50,219 bases of DNA from a virus. The stretch covers positions 1-50,219 of IMG/VR virus record IMGVR_UViG_3300034198_009452. The stretch is one strand, 5' to 3'. The first letter of the stretch is position 1; the number at the start of each line of letters is the position of its first letter. The position numbers were made by a program, and so were the translations under genes. The notes beneath the pieces were generated by a model, which saw only the letters and a list, made by a program, of their open reading frames with translations, had not been told where the DNA came from and ran no database searches. Positions 21,701 through 31,115 of the stretch are shown piece by piece.

Positions 21701-24700
21701 ATTAAATCCATCTCCAGGAAAAGTAATATTTCCAAATTCATCTTCAGAAGGACCTTTCTGAACACCTTCAATAAAAACATAATCTCCAGGGACAAATGGT
21801 GGAGTAGTAAATCCAAAAATAGGTGGAGTTCGAACATTCGCATGTACAACACCATTTACTGTAGTAGTTACACCAGTAATAGTGACTCCATTACTATTAT
21901 TAATAGTATACAATCTATGGAGAGACGAAGATAAACCTTTTGGTCTTGAAATTATCTTAACAAATCCAACAGAACTTCCATTTAATCCAAGTTCAATTAT
22001 ACCTGGACTAACAGTTTTTCTAGATAATGTATCAACTAAAACAAAATTTGGAGTTGATATATAATTTTTACCACCATCAACAACATTAATTTCAGTTATT
22101 TCTTCATTGTTAGTTAATAATAGTAATCTATTTAAATTTGCTGCCGGTCTCAAAGTGTTATCTGATGGATAATCAAATCCATCATTTAAAATTTCAATTG
22201 ATCTAAATTTTCCTATTGATTTAGATTCTATAGAAATTAATGCATTATTTCCAGGAATTCTTTTAGAATATGAAGTATTAATTCCCAATATTCTTGGAAT
22301 TTGTGTGTAACCAGATCCACCATTGAGAATTTTTACCGAATGAATTGGACCGGTTGTATTTTTGGAATTTGTGTAATATCTTATCTTTACATTATCCCCA
22401 CCAGAATATTGTAAAACTTCTGGTATTTGATCTAAACTAATATAAAAACTTGTACTTGCAGACCCTGAAACAAAATATGTTGACTTATTATAACGGCTAT
22501 CGGCAAATATTATTTGATAATCAAATTTATTTGTATTTTTAAAAATTGAATATGAATTTTTAGTTAAAGTATAATATAGAGAAGAAATGGAGTTATCGTA
22601 ATAAATTCTTGCAGATCCATCAGTTCCTGGAGTTCCAGTTTTTTGAAAATTAAATTGTGAGGTTGATCCAGTAGAAACAAAACTTTTATTAAATCCTTTA
22701 TCATAAAAAATATCAAAATCATATCCATTTAACGATGAATCTGATAAATCAAATAATAAATTATTATTTTTTATTGCTATTATTTGAGGATTAATTGGGT
22801 ATATTGATTGACCATTTCCACCAATATTTTGGATATTTATTTCTTCTGGAGGAAAAGATATTGATTCTGAATAAGATTCGCATAATTTTATTGTATTACT
22901 ATCAATTTTATTCACAAAGTAAATTCCTGTCGAAATTCCATTGCTGACATAATTTTCAGTGTCATAAAAAACTTTTTGACCAGTATAAAAATTATGTGAT
23001 GATAAAGAAATAGTATTTTTTGAAACATTTATTGAAGAAGAATTAAAAGTTGTAGCATCAGTCAATAAAATGTGAAAATCAGAATTGTATTTTATTTTTA
23101 CTGGTAATGATGTAGTTATTCCGCCTGAATTTAAATTTGGAACAACTTCAAGATTAATAGTATCTCCATTTTGTAATTTATGTGGATTATCTGTAATAAT
23201 TTGACACCTTATTTTAGTAGATTTTCCCGATACTACTTTGTTTTGATTTTGAATTTTTTCTAATTTATAGTCGTATTGATTTGAACCATTTGATATAAAA
23301 TATAGTCCTGAACTAGTTGTAGTTAAACCAACTTGAGTTACAATTCCAATAAAATCTTTTGATTTTTTAATTACGTATAATTGTTGCTCTTCATTTACTT
23401 CAGGTGGAATAGCAAACTGAGTTGAACTTGAAGAATTGGCAACATTAATAGAAGCACTTCCTACTATAGGACTAACTGATAATGAAATTAAATCATTTGT
23501 TTCAAATGGATGATCTGGTAAATAGATGCTTCTTGTTGGTATAGAAACTTGTCTAGCAAAAGATCCATAGTATTGAGTAACTAAAGTTTCTTTTCCATCC
23601 TCAGTTCCAATTCCAATTGAAAGTTGTGGGTTAAAATAGGATATAGATTTATTTTCAGAAACAAAATTTTTGGTATTTAAATTTATTTTAAATTTACAAG
23701 GTATTTCTGTTACAATTGATGATGCAGTATGGGATATTCCAATTCTATTGCGTTTACATCTTAAAAGATTATTTTCAAATATATTTAAAATAGAAAATGT
23801 TTCAGTTCCTATACTAATGCTACTACCAACACTAACATTTGGTAGTGGTTTATCTAGATAAATGTCAGTAACAACACCGACAGCATTTGCAGAATTTAAA
23901 TCATTAAGTAAAGTAGAAGAAGAAATATCAACTTGTATTTTATGATTACCGTTTAACCCCTTTATAGAAGAAGTGCTTAATCCGCTAATTTGTATATTAT
24001 CGCCATCTGAAAAATTGTGATTTGGTAAAATAGTTACTAATACAGAATTAGAATTGTCCCAAGTGAACACAGCATTTTCATATTGTGAATATGTTGTGTT
24101 TATCTGATCAATATTTACCCCATTATAAATGTTAGAAATTATTGCAGAAGCTCCTGATCCATCGGTATTTGAATTATCAAATATTAAATCATCACCAACA
24201 CTATATCCTTCACCAGAAACTTGAACTACTAGATTTTCTACAGATCCAGATTCAACTGATTTTATTTCACATTTTTGCTTTAATCCATAATTTTTTGGTA
24301 AGAAATAATTATTAGAGTGTTCACGGTTTACTCTGTATGGAAAAGTATTTCTTAATAATTTTTTATCATCTAAATCTTCATTTTGATCTAATATAAAGTT
24401 TTGATTTGGCCTAGATCTATAAGAATTGCCAATAAAATAAGGGAAATTTGGAACTATGAGTGTTTGTGCAGATGTACTAACGTCTAATTTTGTGCTAGCA
24501 AAATATGCGTATGTTCCATTTGGGAATTCGGGTGTTTTTGTAAACCTACCATTATGTTCATCCAAATCACCAGAATCTGTAAATACATAATCTTCTACAA
24601 AAAATCCAGAAGGTAATGTATCTAAAGAAGGTCTGTTTTTAATTTTGGAAGGATCTAGATTATATCCTGTATTTAATCTAATTATTTTTGAAGAAAAACT

Positions 24701-27700
24701 AAAAGGATCTTCATATCCATATGGACCATATATTGGATTACCATCTTTTGCCCATCCAATTATTTTTGAATGTAATGTATTTGGATCGGGATCATTAAAA
24801 TCACTTCCTTCTCTATTTGAGTAATATCCATTTACACCATAAGTTAAAGATGTTTTTTCTTTGTTTTCTAAATAAAATTCACCTGGATATCTGTAATAAT
24901 CATTTACAGTTAATGACCTTACTGTAGGAACTAAAACTGCTCCTTGACCTGGGGAAGATATTACAATAGTAGAAGTTTCGTCATAACCAACACCAGAATT
25001 TAAAACTACTACGGAATCTATTAATCCATTTATTACAACAGCTCTTAATTTACAACCTAGTCCTTTACCAATTACTTCCAAATCTATAGAATTATCATAT
25101 CCAGAACCTTTGTTTTGTACTTGAACTGATAATATTTTACCCCCAATAATTAATGGTTTTAGTTGAGCTCCAGACCCTCTTTTTACAGTTATTAGTGGTT
25201 TAATATTTAAATTTAATGCTGTAGATCCATAATCAGACCCTTCATCATATAGATAAACTCCTGTAACTTTTCCTCTTACTATTGGAGTTAATTCTATATT
25301 AGAACTAATGCCACTATATTCTGCGGTAACTTCTACTGTTATTTTTGGATATGAAAATATTTGATAACCACTTCCTTGAGAAACTATGTTTGCTGGTTTT
25401 CTTTTTAAGTAATTTTCTTTGCTAGATTTTGTTTCGTATTGTTCTTTTCCACCACCATCTGATAATTGAAACTCATTATCATTAATTTTTAAAACATAAT
25501 ACTTATTAGAAGAAGATAATCCAACAATAGGTTCCTGTTCGTATGTGTAATTAATTATATCACCATCGTTAAAATTATGACCTTTAAATGATATAATATT
25601 TGTCTGTGTTGATATCCCAGACGAATTAACTTTTAAAACTTTATGCGAATATCCTTCTCCTGGGTTTACAACTCTAATATACGATAATACTTTAATAGGA
25701 TCATACACTCTAAATTTATGAATTCCATAAGTATTAACTGTCGTTAAACCAACAGTATTAACGCCACTTGTAGCATCAGAAAGAGTTGAATATAACTGAA
25801 TACTTTTAGGATTTAAAACTTTTGTAAAATATATTCCACCATTAATTAAATAATTTCCACTATCCAAATTAGATCCACCAAATGGTCCTATACCAATTCC
25901 CAAATTTCCATTAGAATTGTAAACTATCTTTTCTCCATTAACTAACCCATGTTGATCTTTAAATATAAAAGAATCATTTGTAAAGTCTGTGGAACCACCA
26001 AATTCTAGAGTTTGTGCATTGAAAGATATTTCTCTATATTGTTTTTTAATAATTGGTTCAAAAACGGCATTTTTTCCATTTCCACCTCTTGCGGAAATGG
26101 AAATGATTCTTTCTATGCCAAATTGTTGTGGATCAACTAATACTTCTTTAAATTCACCAGTTACTATCAAATTAATTTTTGCCGTCGTTCCAATACCAGT
26201 GTTTGGTGCAGTAACAACAACTTCTGGTGGATTAATAACGTCATAATTAAATCCTGGATTAGAAACATCAATTCTTTCTAATGGTCCATAATAAACTCTA
26301 TCAGTAGATTTATAATTTATTATGTCAACTCCATTAATTAAAGATCCTATAACACCAGGTTCAGTAATTGAATTTTCTTCTGATAAATTAAAAGATTGAT
26401 TTAAAATAATATTTTTTAAAGAATTTGATGGACTTAAAATTTGAGATGCATGTTGAATAAGGACAAATCGATGCGTTCCAATCTCAGTATTTTTATCAAA
26501 TCTTAAAAAGTCTTTTACTGGTAAGAATGAAATAGCAGAATACAATCTTATTTTGTTTCTTTGAGGTAAAACCTCAACATAAAATTCAGAATTATCCTCA
26601 AGTCCATTTATTGGTGAACTTGTAGTATAAAAATACTTTACTACATCACCAGTTAAAAAGGGAACTTCATCAGCAAATGATAAAATCGTATACTTTCCTC
26701 CCAACAAACCATCAAAAAATTGATTTGCGTCTTGCGAATTATTAATTGTTTTTGAAGATTCTTTTATGTTTAACGAGATTTGCCTTGACGGCAAAGAGTT
26801 AGAAGCAACATACATATTATCGTTGTAAATGTATGTATTTTGTACATTTGCTAGTACATTGGGATATTTGATAGGTATAGTAGAACTAGAAGAATAATTA
26901 TATCTTCTACGTATAGCTATTTTTTGCTGCGGCAAAATTCCAGATATTGGAGTATCTAAAATTACTTGTTTTCCAGAAATAGAGTTAACGACGACATTAC
27001 TCAACACTGTCATTTCAGTGTCTTTTAAAAGTATATCAACAAAATCTTTTACTTTTAAACTAGTATCATTTGGTTCTTCATAAAGATTTATTACTGGACT
27101 TCCTAGAGAAAATAATTGAATATCATAACTACTTCTAATATTATAAATCCAAGAATTAAAAGCGTATTCTTTTAATGTTTTATCTTGAATATCAAATCTA
27201 ACGTCTTCACCAAATTCTCCAAGTTCAACAGTACTATCGGATCTTAATAAATTAAAATTTTCTATTCCTTCAACATCGTATAAAGATCCTATGACAATGA
27301 ATTCTATTTTTTTGGAAATATCACCATTTTCATAACCATAAACTACATAATCTTTAAAATATAAATCTTTTCCCGAATTTATAGGTTTTAAAACTCCACC
27401 ACAACCATAAAGTTGATTGACACTCTTACTTTGATAAGATATTTCCTGCCCATCGCACACAAATGTTCCAGAATTATTAAATCCGACAGTTGAGTCAACT
27501 GTAATAGTTGATGATCCTATAGAAACAAAATCAGTTACTTTAGTTTTTGGTGTAATTCTAAAATTTCCTTCAATCAAATCATCATCACCATATCCATAAA
27601 ATAAATGAATTTTATAAACAGTTTTATTGTTTTTTGTTGATATATCTACTCTAGATACTGGACCAGAAAAAGTTCCATCATTACTTCTTATTTGCTGACC

Positions 27701-28480
27701 GACTAATTTGAATGGATCTGCGCCATTTGTTATTAAATCGCAAACAACAATACTTCTTCTTAAGTATTCAGCGTCCGATGGTTTTAATAAGTAATCTTCT
27801 AAATTTATAATTTTTGGAGTTTCATTATATAAAACTTTAAAAAGAATTTTTATTGATTCGTCAGTTCCTTTTGTTTGATAAAAAGATTTTATTTTTGATA
27901 TGAAATTGTTAATATTTAAATCTGGGTGAAATTCAAAATCTTCAAATCCAGGAGCAAAAATATTTTTTAACTTTTTATAAAACTCTCTTAAAAATAAAGA
28001 ACTTAAATTCGTGACAGTTGCACCAGATTTGTGAGAACTTGCTTTTGAGGATGAAAAAACCAAATCCTCAATACTTTCACTATCATTAAAAGATGTTATT
28101 CCCGAAAATCCACGAAAACAGTTTACAAAGGTATTATTTTGTATTTCTTCGTATGTAATTATTTCATCATCAATCTTAAATAATCCATATTTTTCTGGAA
28201 ATCCTTTAGTTGATGAAACAGTTATTGTTTTTGAATCTGCAGATAAATTCGAAGAAAGAATAATTTTTTCATCAATTAATTTTTCATTTAAGTAATCAAA
28301 ATTTAAATACTGATCTAAATTTTCTATTATATCAACAGGTGCTCCCTCAAATTCTTGAGAAATATAATATTGACGTAAAAATTCTAAGAATTTAGGATTT
28401 TCTTCTAAGATAAATTCTGGTATTTGACTGCCAATAATTTGATTTATCTTTATTCTTTTCTCAAAATTTGTCGATATCAT
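15758..28480 (-). CDS. 7: Giant baseplate wedge initiator, gp7-like
   Basis: 4,240 residues, about four times T4 gp7 (1,032). The N-terminal ~250 residues (GSQIPEFILEENPKFLEFL, APGFEDFEFHPDLNINNFI, KSFYQTKGTDESIKILFKVL) are the conserved cyanophage gp7-type start. Near residue 1,240 is GWAKDGNPIYGPYGY, which resembles a YHYH-domain core. The rest is a beta-rich array with many G-x-GY repeats (GGSGYTQIPRI, GYGYTSVNPPQI, GGSGYANPQVSI). The C-terminus ends RRGYGLRELGSLVKIFVE. gp7 nucleates wedge assembly in T4. The gene lies between gp6 and gp8, exactly where gp7 belongs. There is no frameshift over 12.7 kb, so the length appears genuine. Confidence 0.85.
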   Translation of the reverse strand: MISTNFEKRIKINQIIGSQIPEFILEENPKFLEFLRQYYISQEFEGAPVDIIENLDQYLNFDYLNEKLIDEKIILSSNLSADSKTITVSSTKGFPEKYGLFKIDDEIITYEEIQNNTFVNCFRGFSGITSFNDSESIEDLVFSSSKASSHKSGATVTNLSSLFLREFYKKLKNIFAPGFEDFEFHPDLNINNFISKIKSFYQTKGTDESIKILFKVLYNETPKIINLEDYLLKPSDAEYLRRSIVVCDLITNGADPFKLVGQQIRSNDGTFSGPVSRVDISTKNNKTVYKIHLFYGYGDDDLIEGNFRITPKTKVTDFVSIGSSTITVDSTVGFNNSGTFVCDGQEISYQSKSVNQLYGCGGVLKPINSGKDLYFKDYVVYGYENGDISKKIEFIVIGSLYDVEGIENFNLLRSDSTVELGEFGEDVRFDIQDKTLKEYAFNSWIYNIRSSYDIQLFSLGSPVINLYEEPNDTSLKVKDFVDILLKDTEMTVLSNVVVNSISGKQVILDTPISGILPQQKIAIRRRYNYSSSSTIPIKYPNVLANVQNTYIYNDNMYVASNSLPSRQISLNIKESSKTINNSQDANQFFDGLLGGKYTILSFADEVPFLTGDVVKYFYTTSSPINGLEDNSEFYVEVLPQRNKIRLYSAISFLPVKDFLRFDKNTEIGTHRFVLIQHASQILSPSNSLKNIILNQSFNLSEENSITEPGVIGSLINGVDIINYKSTDRVYYGPLERIDVSNPGFNYDVINPPEVVVTAPNTGIGTTAKINLIVTGEFKEVLVDPQQFGIERIISISARGGNGKNAVFEPIIKKQYREISFNAQTLEFGGSTDFTNDSFIFKDQHGLVNGEKIVYNSNGNLGIGIGPFGGSNLDSGNYLINGGIYFTKVLNPKSIQLYSTLSDATSGVNTVGLTTVNTYGIHKFRVYDPIKVLSYIRVVNPGEGYSHKVLKVNSSGISTQTNIISFKGHNFNDGDIINYTYEQEPIVGLSSSNKYYVLKINDNEFQLSDGGGKEQYETKSSKENYLKRKPANIVSQGSGYQIFSYPKITVEVTAEYSGISSNIELTPIVRGKVTGVYLYDEGSDYGSTALNLNIKPLITVKRGSGAQLKPLIIGGKILSVQVQNKGSGYDNSIDLEVIGKGLGCKLRAVVINGLIDSVVVLNSGVGYDETSTIVISSPGQGAVLVPTVRSLTVNDYYRYPGEFYLENKEKTSLTYGVNGYYSNREGSDFNDPDPNTLHSKIIGWAKDGNPIYGPYGYEDPFSFSSKIIRLNTGYNLDPSKIKNRPSLDTLPSGFFVEDYVFTDSGDLDEHNGRFTKTPEFPNGTYAYFASTKLDVSTSAQTLIVPNFPYFIGNSYRSRPNQNFILDQNEDLDDKKLLRNTFPYRVNREHSNNYFLPKNYGLKQKCEIKSVESGSVENLVVQVSGEGYSVGDDLIFDNSNTDGSGASAIISNIYNGVNIDQINTTYSQYENAVFTWDNSNSVLVTILPNHNFSDGDNIQISGLSTSSIKGLNGNHKIQVDISSSTLLNDLNSANAVGVVTDIYLDKPLPNVSVGSSISIGTETFSILNIFENNLLRCKRNRIGISHTASSIVTEIPCKFKINLNTKNFVSENKSISYFNPQLSIGIGTEDGKETLVTQYYGSFARQVSIPTRSIYLPDHPFETNDLISLSVSPIVGSASINVANSSSSTQFAIPPEVNEEQQLYVIKKSKDFIGIVTQVGLTTTSSGLYFISNGSNQYDYKLEKIQNQNKVVSGKSTKIRCQIITDNPHKLQNGDTINLEVVPNLNSGGITTSLPVKIKYNSDFHILLTDATTFNSSSINVSKNTISLSSHNFYTGQKVFYDTENYVSNGISTGIYFVNKIDSNTIKLCESYSESISFPPEEINIQNIGGNGQSIYPINPQIIAIKNNNLLFDLSDSSLNGYDFDIFYDKGFNKSFVSTGSTSQFNFQKTGTPGTDGSARIYYDNSISSLYYTLTKNSYSIFKNTNKFDYQIIFADSRYNKSTYFVSGSASTSFYISLDQIPEVLQYSGGDNVKIRYYTNSKNTTGPIHSVKILNGGSGYTQIPRILGINTSYSKRIPGNNALISIESKSIGKFRSIEILNDGFDYPSDNTLRPAANLNRLLLLTNNEEITEINVVDGGKNYISTPNFVLVDTLSRKTVSPGIIELGLNGSSVGFVKIISRPKGLSSSLHRLYTINNSNGVTITGVTTTVNGVVHANVRTPPIFGFTTPPFVPGDYVFIEGVQKGPSEDEFGNITFPGDGFNSADHGYNFFKVVEFINDPGSAVLKYEISPYTLNPGVPVISQTTYSSAINEKNYPIFEIIQNKSNFVDGEELYVNDVPTDIQIKSLLFNSINVSNTTDKIKRFDTIKGTASGSKAVISDVFDYSARFNYSSFGRANIGWVNDTGKLNFETQALPDNDYYQNLSYSIKSTIEYDKFAESLNKLVHPIGTKNFGEIGFSSSSKTSIGGTSSLSTVLNLDNSERVDIIKNYDLVFDYEPLAGSSSNIRLLNKKLSNYIECRSNRVLQIDDISNSFSSSEFNKDEFLETINYDIAGFYSKFLVQVSNIPQNELDERSFQVSDLVVLNDFKNTYTLNKSDLYTNFNLGYFQGELNNVGDPTLKFTPTDPYNTSYNLKIYREYFTLPNVTGFGITDYGFLRLFSEARTVKNQSGFTTSVFRALSSDYHTIHSSSLIVNLDDYSLNYYEVVGTYDGTNTHIAEFYFDSSQYLGGFSAGYIGTFALTENSGVLSLNFTNNTSSNLAIKTKTVAIGNTQLGEGIHRFLVEDQIPGSEKTSKIESDYLNITGITTIKTFDSSVESVLKSLIRISVGSTVSVYQTLIVSDQVNTKLQSDPFITVGTSSGLGTFSTSNDGSLVKLIFYPESNFTSTELLVQSIDQFLYAENDEFNIPDILSYGPSRERLYVNKYGSINNFGKDRLDFDLNWNRTPIFEKTFNPKNIKQLDTNTGIFTITNHFFEDNEELIYTSGSTLIGVAASAIGIGTTVVGGTYFVGDSIVGFKTVTGIASSEGLISTGSNVFYGPNIPDNTSVTSIGKTYTYFVGSVSSGSTVITGIANTAVLAIGSGIFSGNNTQYGSIVSIGINSITSSQVIPSSNNIVYYSNNLNYSVTLNNVSTGTTFRQTYQVGIVTDICPSTVYARKIGENNFTITGTKNGIGFTFTNYGSGNVHRLEMKKKLEKTVLTVNGVMQSPLTYTPLTKTLSGNFNGLVSAGTSFISLSGISSIQPIDILKVNTEYMTVISVGVGTTPSGPISGIGTFQLCNVNRGSLGSIGSTHLDGSSVRIYRGAYNIIGNKIWFSEAPDGKGNNALFADNYLPLPKSTFNGRVYLKKDYSINRIYDDISLQFTGIGRTFTLYENDKVVSDAQAGNNLLLINDIFQVPDTQTNTGNNYETLTNNGISSIRFKGITLPNTSETFTVDYDVNQNDLPRGGVLVSLAFTGGYGYAPLIGVPSEVLDVRVGTSGSISHIGFTTSIIVGLAATGNIGVTTNIITGINTDSIKVNQKVMNILNKYIDEIKFVPQYVNLKVPNQTDILQFDTLVSNIGINSITLSKLTTNTSALTTSFGFDFGDEFRGSGYYNTVSVAITDTSHAGSAASITASVGSGGSITQFNIISGGSGYANPQVSISDPSYQNLKIEGIYRPSIGNTTATGIGLSITIEVSPSEKTTGIGSTSSYVSDFIITKPGYNFELGDIFTVSGLTTAQGLSSPLEKLIFTVTEVRSDTFASWQVGEFDFVDSIKSLQNNVRTRFPLIRDNKLLSFERSKTDPASAIIDFSTILLIFINGVMQEPGISYEYKGGTTFKFFEPPKPEDNISIFFYRGTKDVDSIEITVYPTIKPGDTVQIKKNNGIPLSLDQNQRVISYITSSDTFETGVYLGQGIDELNAKPMNLIPQKTDVITNEIVQYKDRDSLEPMVFPTAKIIKSFSSSDTEIFVDDAQFFNYEENNFDLNISSFDALIVDPITQVSAALTATVSSGSTISTINIVNGGSGYIGIGSSILLKMNSTPGVTTESIIYATVSSAGTITSPFDIVNSGYGYTSVNPPQIIAPMPSYKHEMIDNIQFVEGFAGIITGITTCPGIGTNLAIKFFTSYDQNSLVETLKVGYPIHVFDTYVGNGVTSINSNGSSIISVGTTYCDNVYEIHSIVDLSLRGELICNISNTTNISGINTSGLVPRGKFSWGRFSNLKRSSSPISIGLSGYTASTGLSTHPTIQRRGYGLRELGSLVKIFVE

Positions 28481-28481
28481 A

Positions 28482-30362
28482 TTACCTCGTTATTTTACCG
28501 TTTGAATAACTTGAAGTTACTGGAAAATCAATTCCTGAAGTTTGTTCACCAGAAACAATAGTATCTCTTAGCATATTTATGTTACTTGCACTAGTATTAA
28601 CGTCAAAAATAACATATAAATCTTTCAATCCTATTACATCATTAGACTCAGGATATGCCTGAACTTCTATAATTCCATTTTCTAATGCTGTTGATGTTAT
28701 ATTAATGGTATTAATTAATATTTCTCCAGTTTTATAATCAACAGTACCTATTGATTTTTTAACAATTTGGAATGTTTTTAAATCTTCCAATGGTTTAACT
28801 ATTGTCAATTCTCCAATATCATTTGTTGATGCAACATCAACAAAAAAACATGTTCCAGTTTCACCTAAAACTGTAAAACCAGTGCTTTTGATATTATATT
28901 TTCCTATTTCTTTATGAAATTGATTTCCGAAACACAATTCATATTGTGCAAAATTATTCAAAACGCAATTTAAATTACGTCTCATTTTAACTTTAGTGAT
29001 ATTAGATGTTATTGTTGAATCTACATTATCAATCAACTGAACAACTTTACTATATCTAAATCTACCCGATAGTTTTGAAGAATTTATAGATTTTGCATAA
29101 GTTTCCAAAGAAGTTAATATTTTCTCTTTTAATGATGACGGATTTAAAACTTTATTTGAATTATAATAAACGGAACTATCAATTTCAACGTAAATAACTT
29201 TAAGATCCATTATGTGATGATTTATTCCTATTACGGAATAATTTTTTATTTTTTTTAATATATCACTTTTTGTAAAATCTGATAATCTATAAGAGTCTTT
29301 TGGTTTAATGCTTATAAAAACATTTCCATATTGTGGAGGGTCCATTGATTCTCCACCAATTACAGTTACAGCTTCTGCCTCTGGATATACGTATTTTATT
29401 AAAGATTCGTAGTCGACAGAAGTAACTGCTCTATACTGTGACGAATATAATCTTGGGGCAAAATATTTTATTGAATCGATTGTTTCTAAATCAGAACCAC
29501 CTGTGGCATCAGAAACAGTTGTAATTGAAATTGGAGAAGTTGGTGTTTGAATTTGATCTAAATTATTAGTTAAAATTCCAGCAAACGAAAATAATGATGG
29601 ACCATTACCATCTTTACCATCGGTAATAATATAACTAATATCAATAGTCGATCCACCTTCTAGTTTTTTACCTAATATTCCATCTCCAAATATAATTTGA
29701 TATTGATTATCTTCTATTTCCTGTATTAAATAAATTTCAGAAGAACTATTAATTTCTGTAATATTATCGACCATTTTATATTCAACACCATTTACTCTAA
29801 CAACGATGGTGCTAGTATCAATATTTGAATTATTTAAAATGAATTTATAATCTGCTGAAGAAACATTAGAAAATTGTTGCGTTATTAAATTTCCCTGATA
29901 AACTTCTATATTATTAAAAGAAGCTATTGCAGAATTTGGATTAACTGTTGTTATTATATTTGATGGTATCGAAAATACATAAGAAGTATTATCGGTTGGG
30001 GCAATACAAACTAATCCAGATTTGAGTATAATTTGTGTTGGTGCAGTAACTGGTGATCCAAGATTGACATTAAATGATATTACTGCTTTTGCACATTTCC
30101 TTGATCTAGGAACATACCCTACATTTCTTGCCAAAGAGACTACATTTTCTCTTACGGTTGCAGAATCTAAAAAAGATTCATTGGATATCATATTGGCATT
30201 AAAAGCCGTTATATAGGTATTATACGCTAAAATGTCTATTAAAACTGAAAAATTAGATCCCTCAAAATCAAAATCCGTAAAATTAGAATTTGTTCTGAGA
30301 TAATCTTTTATAGACGTTTTAATTTGATCGAAATCTAAATTGGCAAATCTGGTAAAAGGCAT
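28482..30362 (-). CDS. 6: Baseplate wedge protein gp6-like
   Basis: 626 residues (T4 gp6 is 660). The start FTRFANLDFDQIKTSIKDYL, then DFDFEGSNFSVLIDILAYNT and MISNESFLDSATVRENVVSLA, with NVGYVPRSR following, is the highly conserved gp6/J-like baseplate signature. Mid-protein YRAVTSVDYESLIKYVYPEA and GNVFISIKPK also match. gp6 forms the iris-like ring of the baseplate that holds wedges together around the hub. It starts one base after the gp25 stop and ends one base before gp7, the normal 25-6-7-8 order. Confidence 0.95.
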   Translation of the reverse strand: MPFTRFANLDFDQIKTSIKDYLRTNSNFTDFDFEGSNFSVLIDILAYNTYITAFNANMISNESFLDSATVRENVVSLARNVGYVPRSRKCAKAVISFNVNLGSPVTAPTQIILKSGLVCIAPTDNTSYVFSIPSNIITTVNPNSAIASFNNIEVYQGNLITQQFSNVSSADYKFILNNSNIDTSTIVVRVNGVEYKMVDNITEINSSSEIYLIQEIEDNQYQIIFGDGILGKKLEGGSTIDISYIITDGKDGNGPSLFSFAGILTNNLDQIQTPTSPISITTVSDATGGSDLETIDSIKYFAPRLYSSQYRAVTSVDYESLIKYVYPEAEAVTVIGGESMDPPQYGNVFISIKPKDSYRLSDFTKSDILKKIKNYSVIGINHHIMDLKVIYVEIDSSVYYNSNKVLNPSSLKEKILTSLETYAKSINSSKLSGRFRYSKVVQLIDNVDSTITSNITKVKMRRNLNCVLNNFAQYELCFGNQFHKEIGKYNIKSTGFTVLGETGTCFFVDVASTNDIGELTIVKPLEDLKTFQIVKKSIGTVDYKTGEILINTINITSTALENGIIEVQAYPESNDVIGLKDLYVIFDVNTSASNINMLRDTIVSGEQTSGIDFPVTSSYSNGKITR

Positions 30363-30363
30363 T

Positions 30364-30765
30364 TTATCTAATTGCCTCTAGGATGTAATTGAATATTTGT
30401 TTTGGTGTATTTTCACCAATAATTTTAAAATAAACAATAATTTCAAATGAATTCAAATCTGGATATGGTGTAACTTCAACTTCAATATCAGTCACTCTTG
30501 GTTCAAAATTAGTTATAGCAATTTCTATATAATTTTGCAATATAGAAGCAGTACCAAAATCTATAAATTCAAATAAACTGGGGTTTACTTGAGATCCAAA
30601 CAAAGGATTAAAAAATCTTTCAGATGGAATTGTTTGTATAATGTTTTTTATAGACTTTTTAATTGCAGTTTCATTAGTCAAAACGAGAATATCTTTGGTA
30701 ACTGGGTGCATATCAAAAGATAAACTAATATCTTTAAATCCTTTTGATATTCTCGTTATTGCCAT
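30364..30765 (-). CDS. 25: Baseplate wedge protein gp25-like
   Basis: 133 residues, almost exactly T4 gp25 length (132). Conserved stretches are GFKDISLSFDMHPVTKDILV, NETAIKKSIKNIIQTIPSER, FFNPLFGSQVNPSLFE, and the C-terminal ILEAIR. gp25 is a small wedge protein of the lysozyme-like fold family that clamps gp6 and links it to the sheath. A T4-type late promoter TATAAATA lies 28 bases upstream of the ATG, so this gene is probably the first of the 25-6-7 late transcript. Confidence 0.95.
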   Translation of the reverse strand: MAITRISKGFKDISLSFDMHPVTKDILVLTNETAIKKSIKNIIQTIPSERFFNPLFGSQVNPSLFEFIDFGTASILQNYIEIAITNFEPRVTDIEVEVTPYPDLNSFEIIVYFKIIGENTPKQIFNYILEAIR

Positions 30766-30792
30766 TAAAATATTAGATGATGTACTTTTTTT

Positions 30793-30800
30793 TATTTATA
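30793..30800 (-). promoter_or_regulatory. T4-like late promoter for gp25
   Basis: The minus strand reads TATAAATA, the T4 late consensus recognised by phage sigma gp55 with the sliding clamp. It lies 28 bases upstream of the gp25 ATG, in the short gap after the preceding gene. There is no -35 element, as expected for this class. Confidence 0.75.
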
Positions 30801-31046
30801 CTAGGTCCATGGACGTCCGTAAATTGGCTCTGTTCCATAATCCCAATCATCATAATCTACATCATTTCTTATAGACTTGTGGGAATTTTCCGATAAATTG
30901 AATTTATTTTTTCCAATTTCATCGTGCATGATTTCCTGAATTACTTTTTTCTTTTCTGGAGAGGAATTGTAATCAGTAACCAATTTTGTGGTGCCCCACA
31001 TTTGATGCATGTAGTTTTGATCTCTATCTACTGGTAAATTTGACAT
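30801..31046 (-). CDS. Conserved hypothetical cyanophage protein
   Basis: 81 residues, hydrophilic, starting MSNLPVDRDQNYMHQMWGTT and ending with an acidic/aromatic tail (YDDWDYGTEPIYGRPWT). No known domain is visible. The start is supported by a strong ribosome site (CAGGAG) 6 bases before ATG. Just upstream, the leader has an inverted repeat CTGTTTTT / AAAAACAG that could sequester or expose the ribosome site. It is the gene immediately before the gp25 late promoter. Function unknown. Confidence 0.65.
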   Translation of the reverse strand: MSNLPVDRDQNYMHQMWGTTKLVTDYNSSPEKKKVIQEIMHDEIGKNKFNLSENSHKSIRNDVDYDDWDYGTEPIYGRPWT

Positions 31047-31115
31047 TTTAGCTCCTGTTTTTTGGTAAAAACAGAACTTTTTTTGGAAGGAGGTTGCTAT
31101 CTCCCCTACCAGTAT

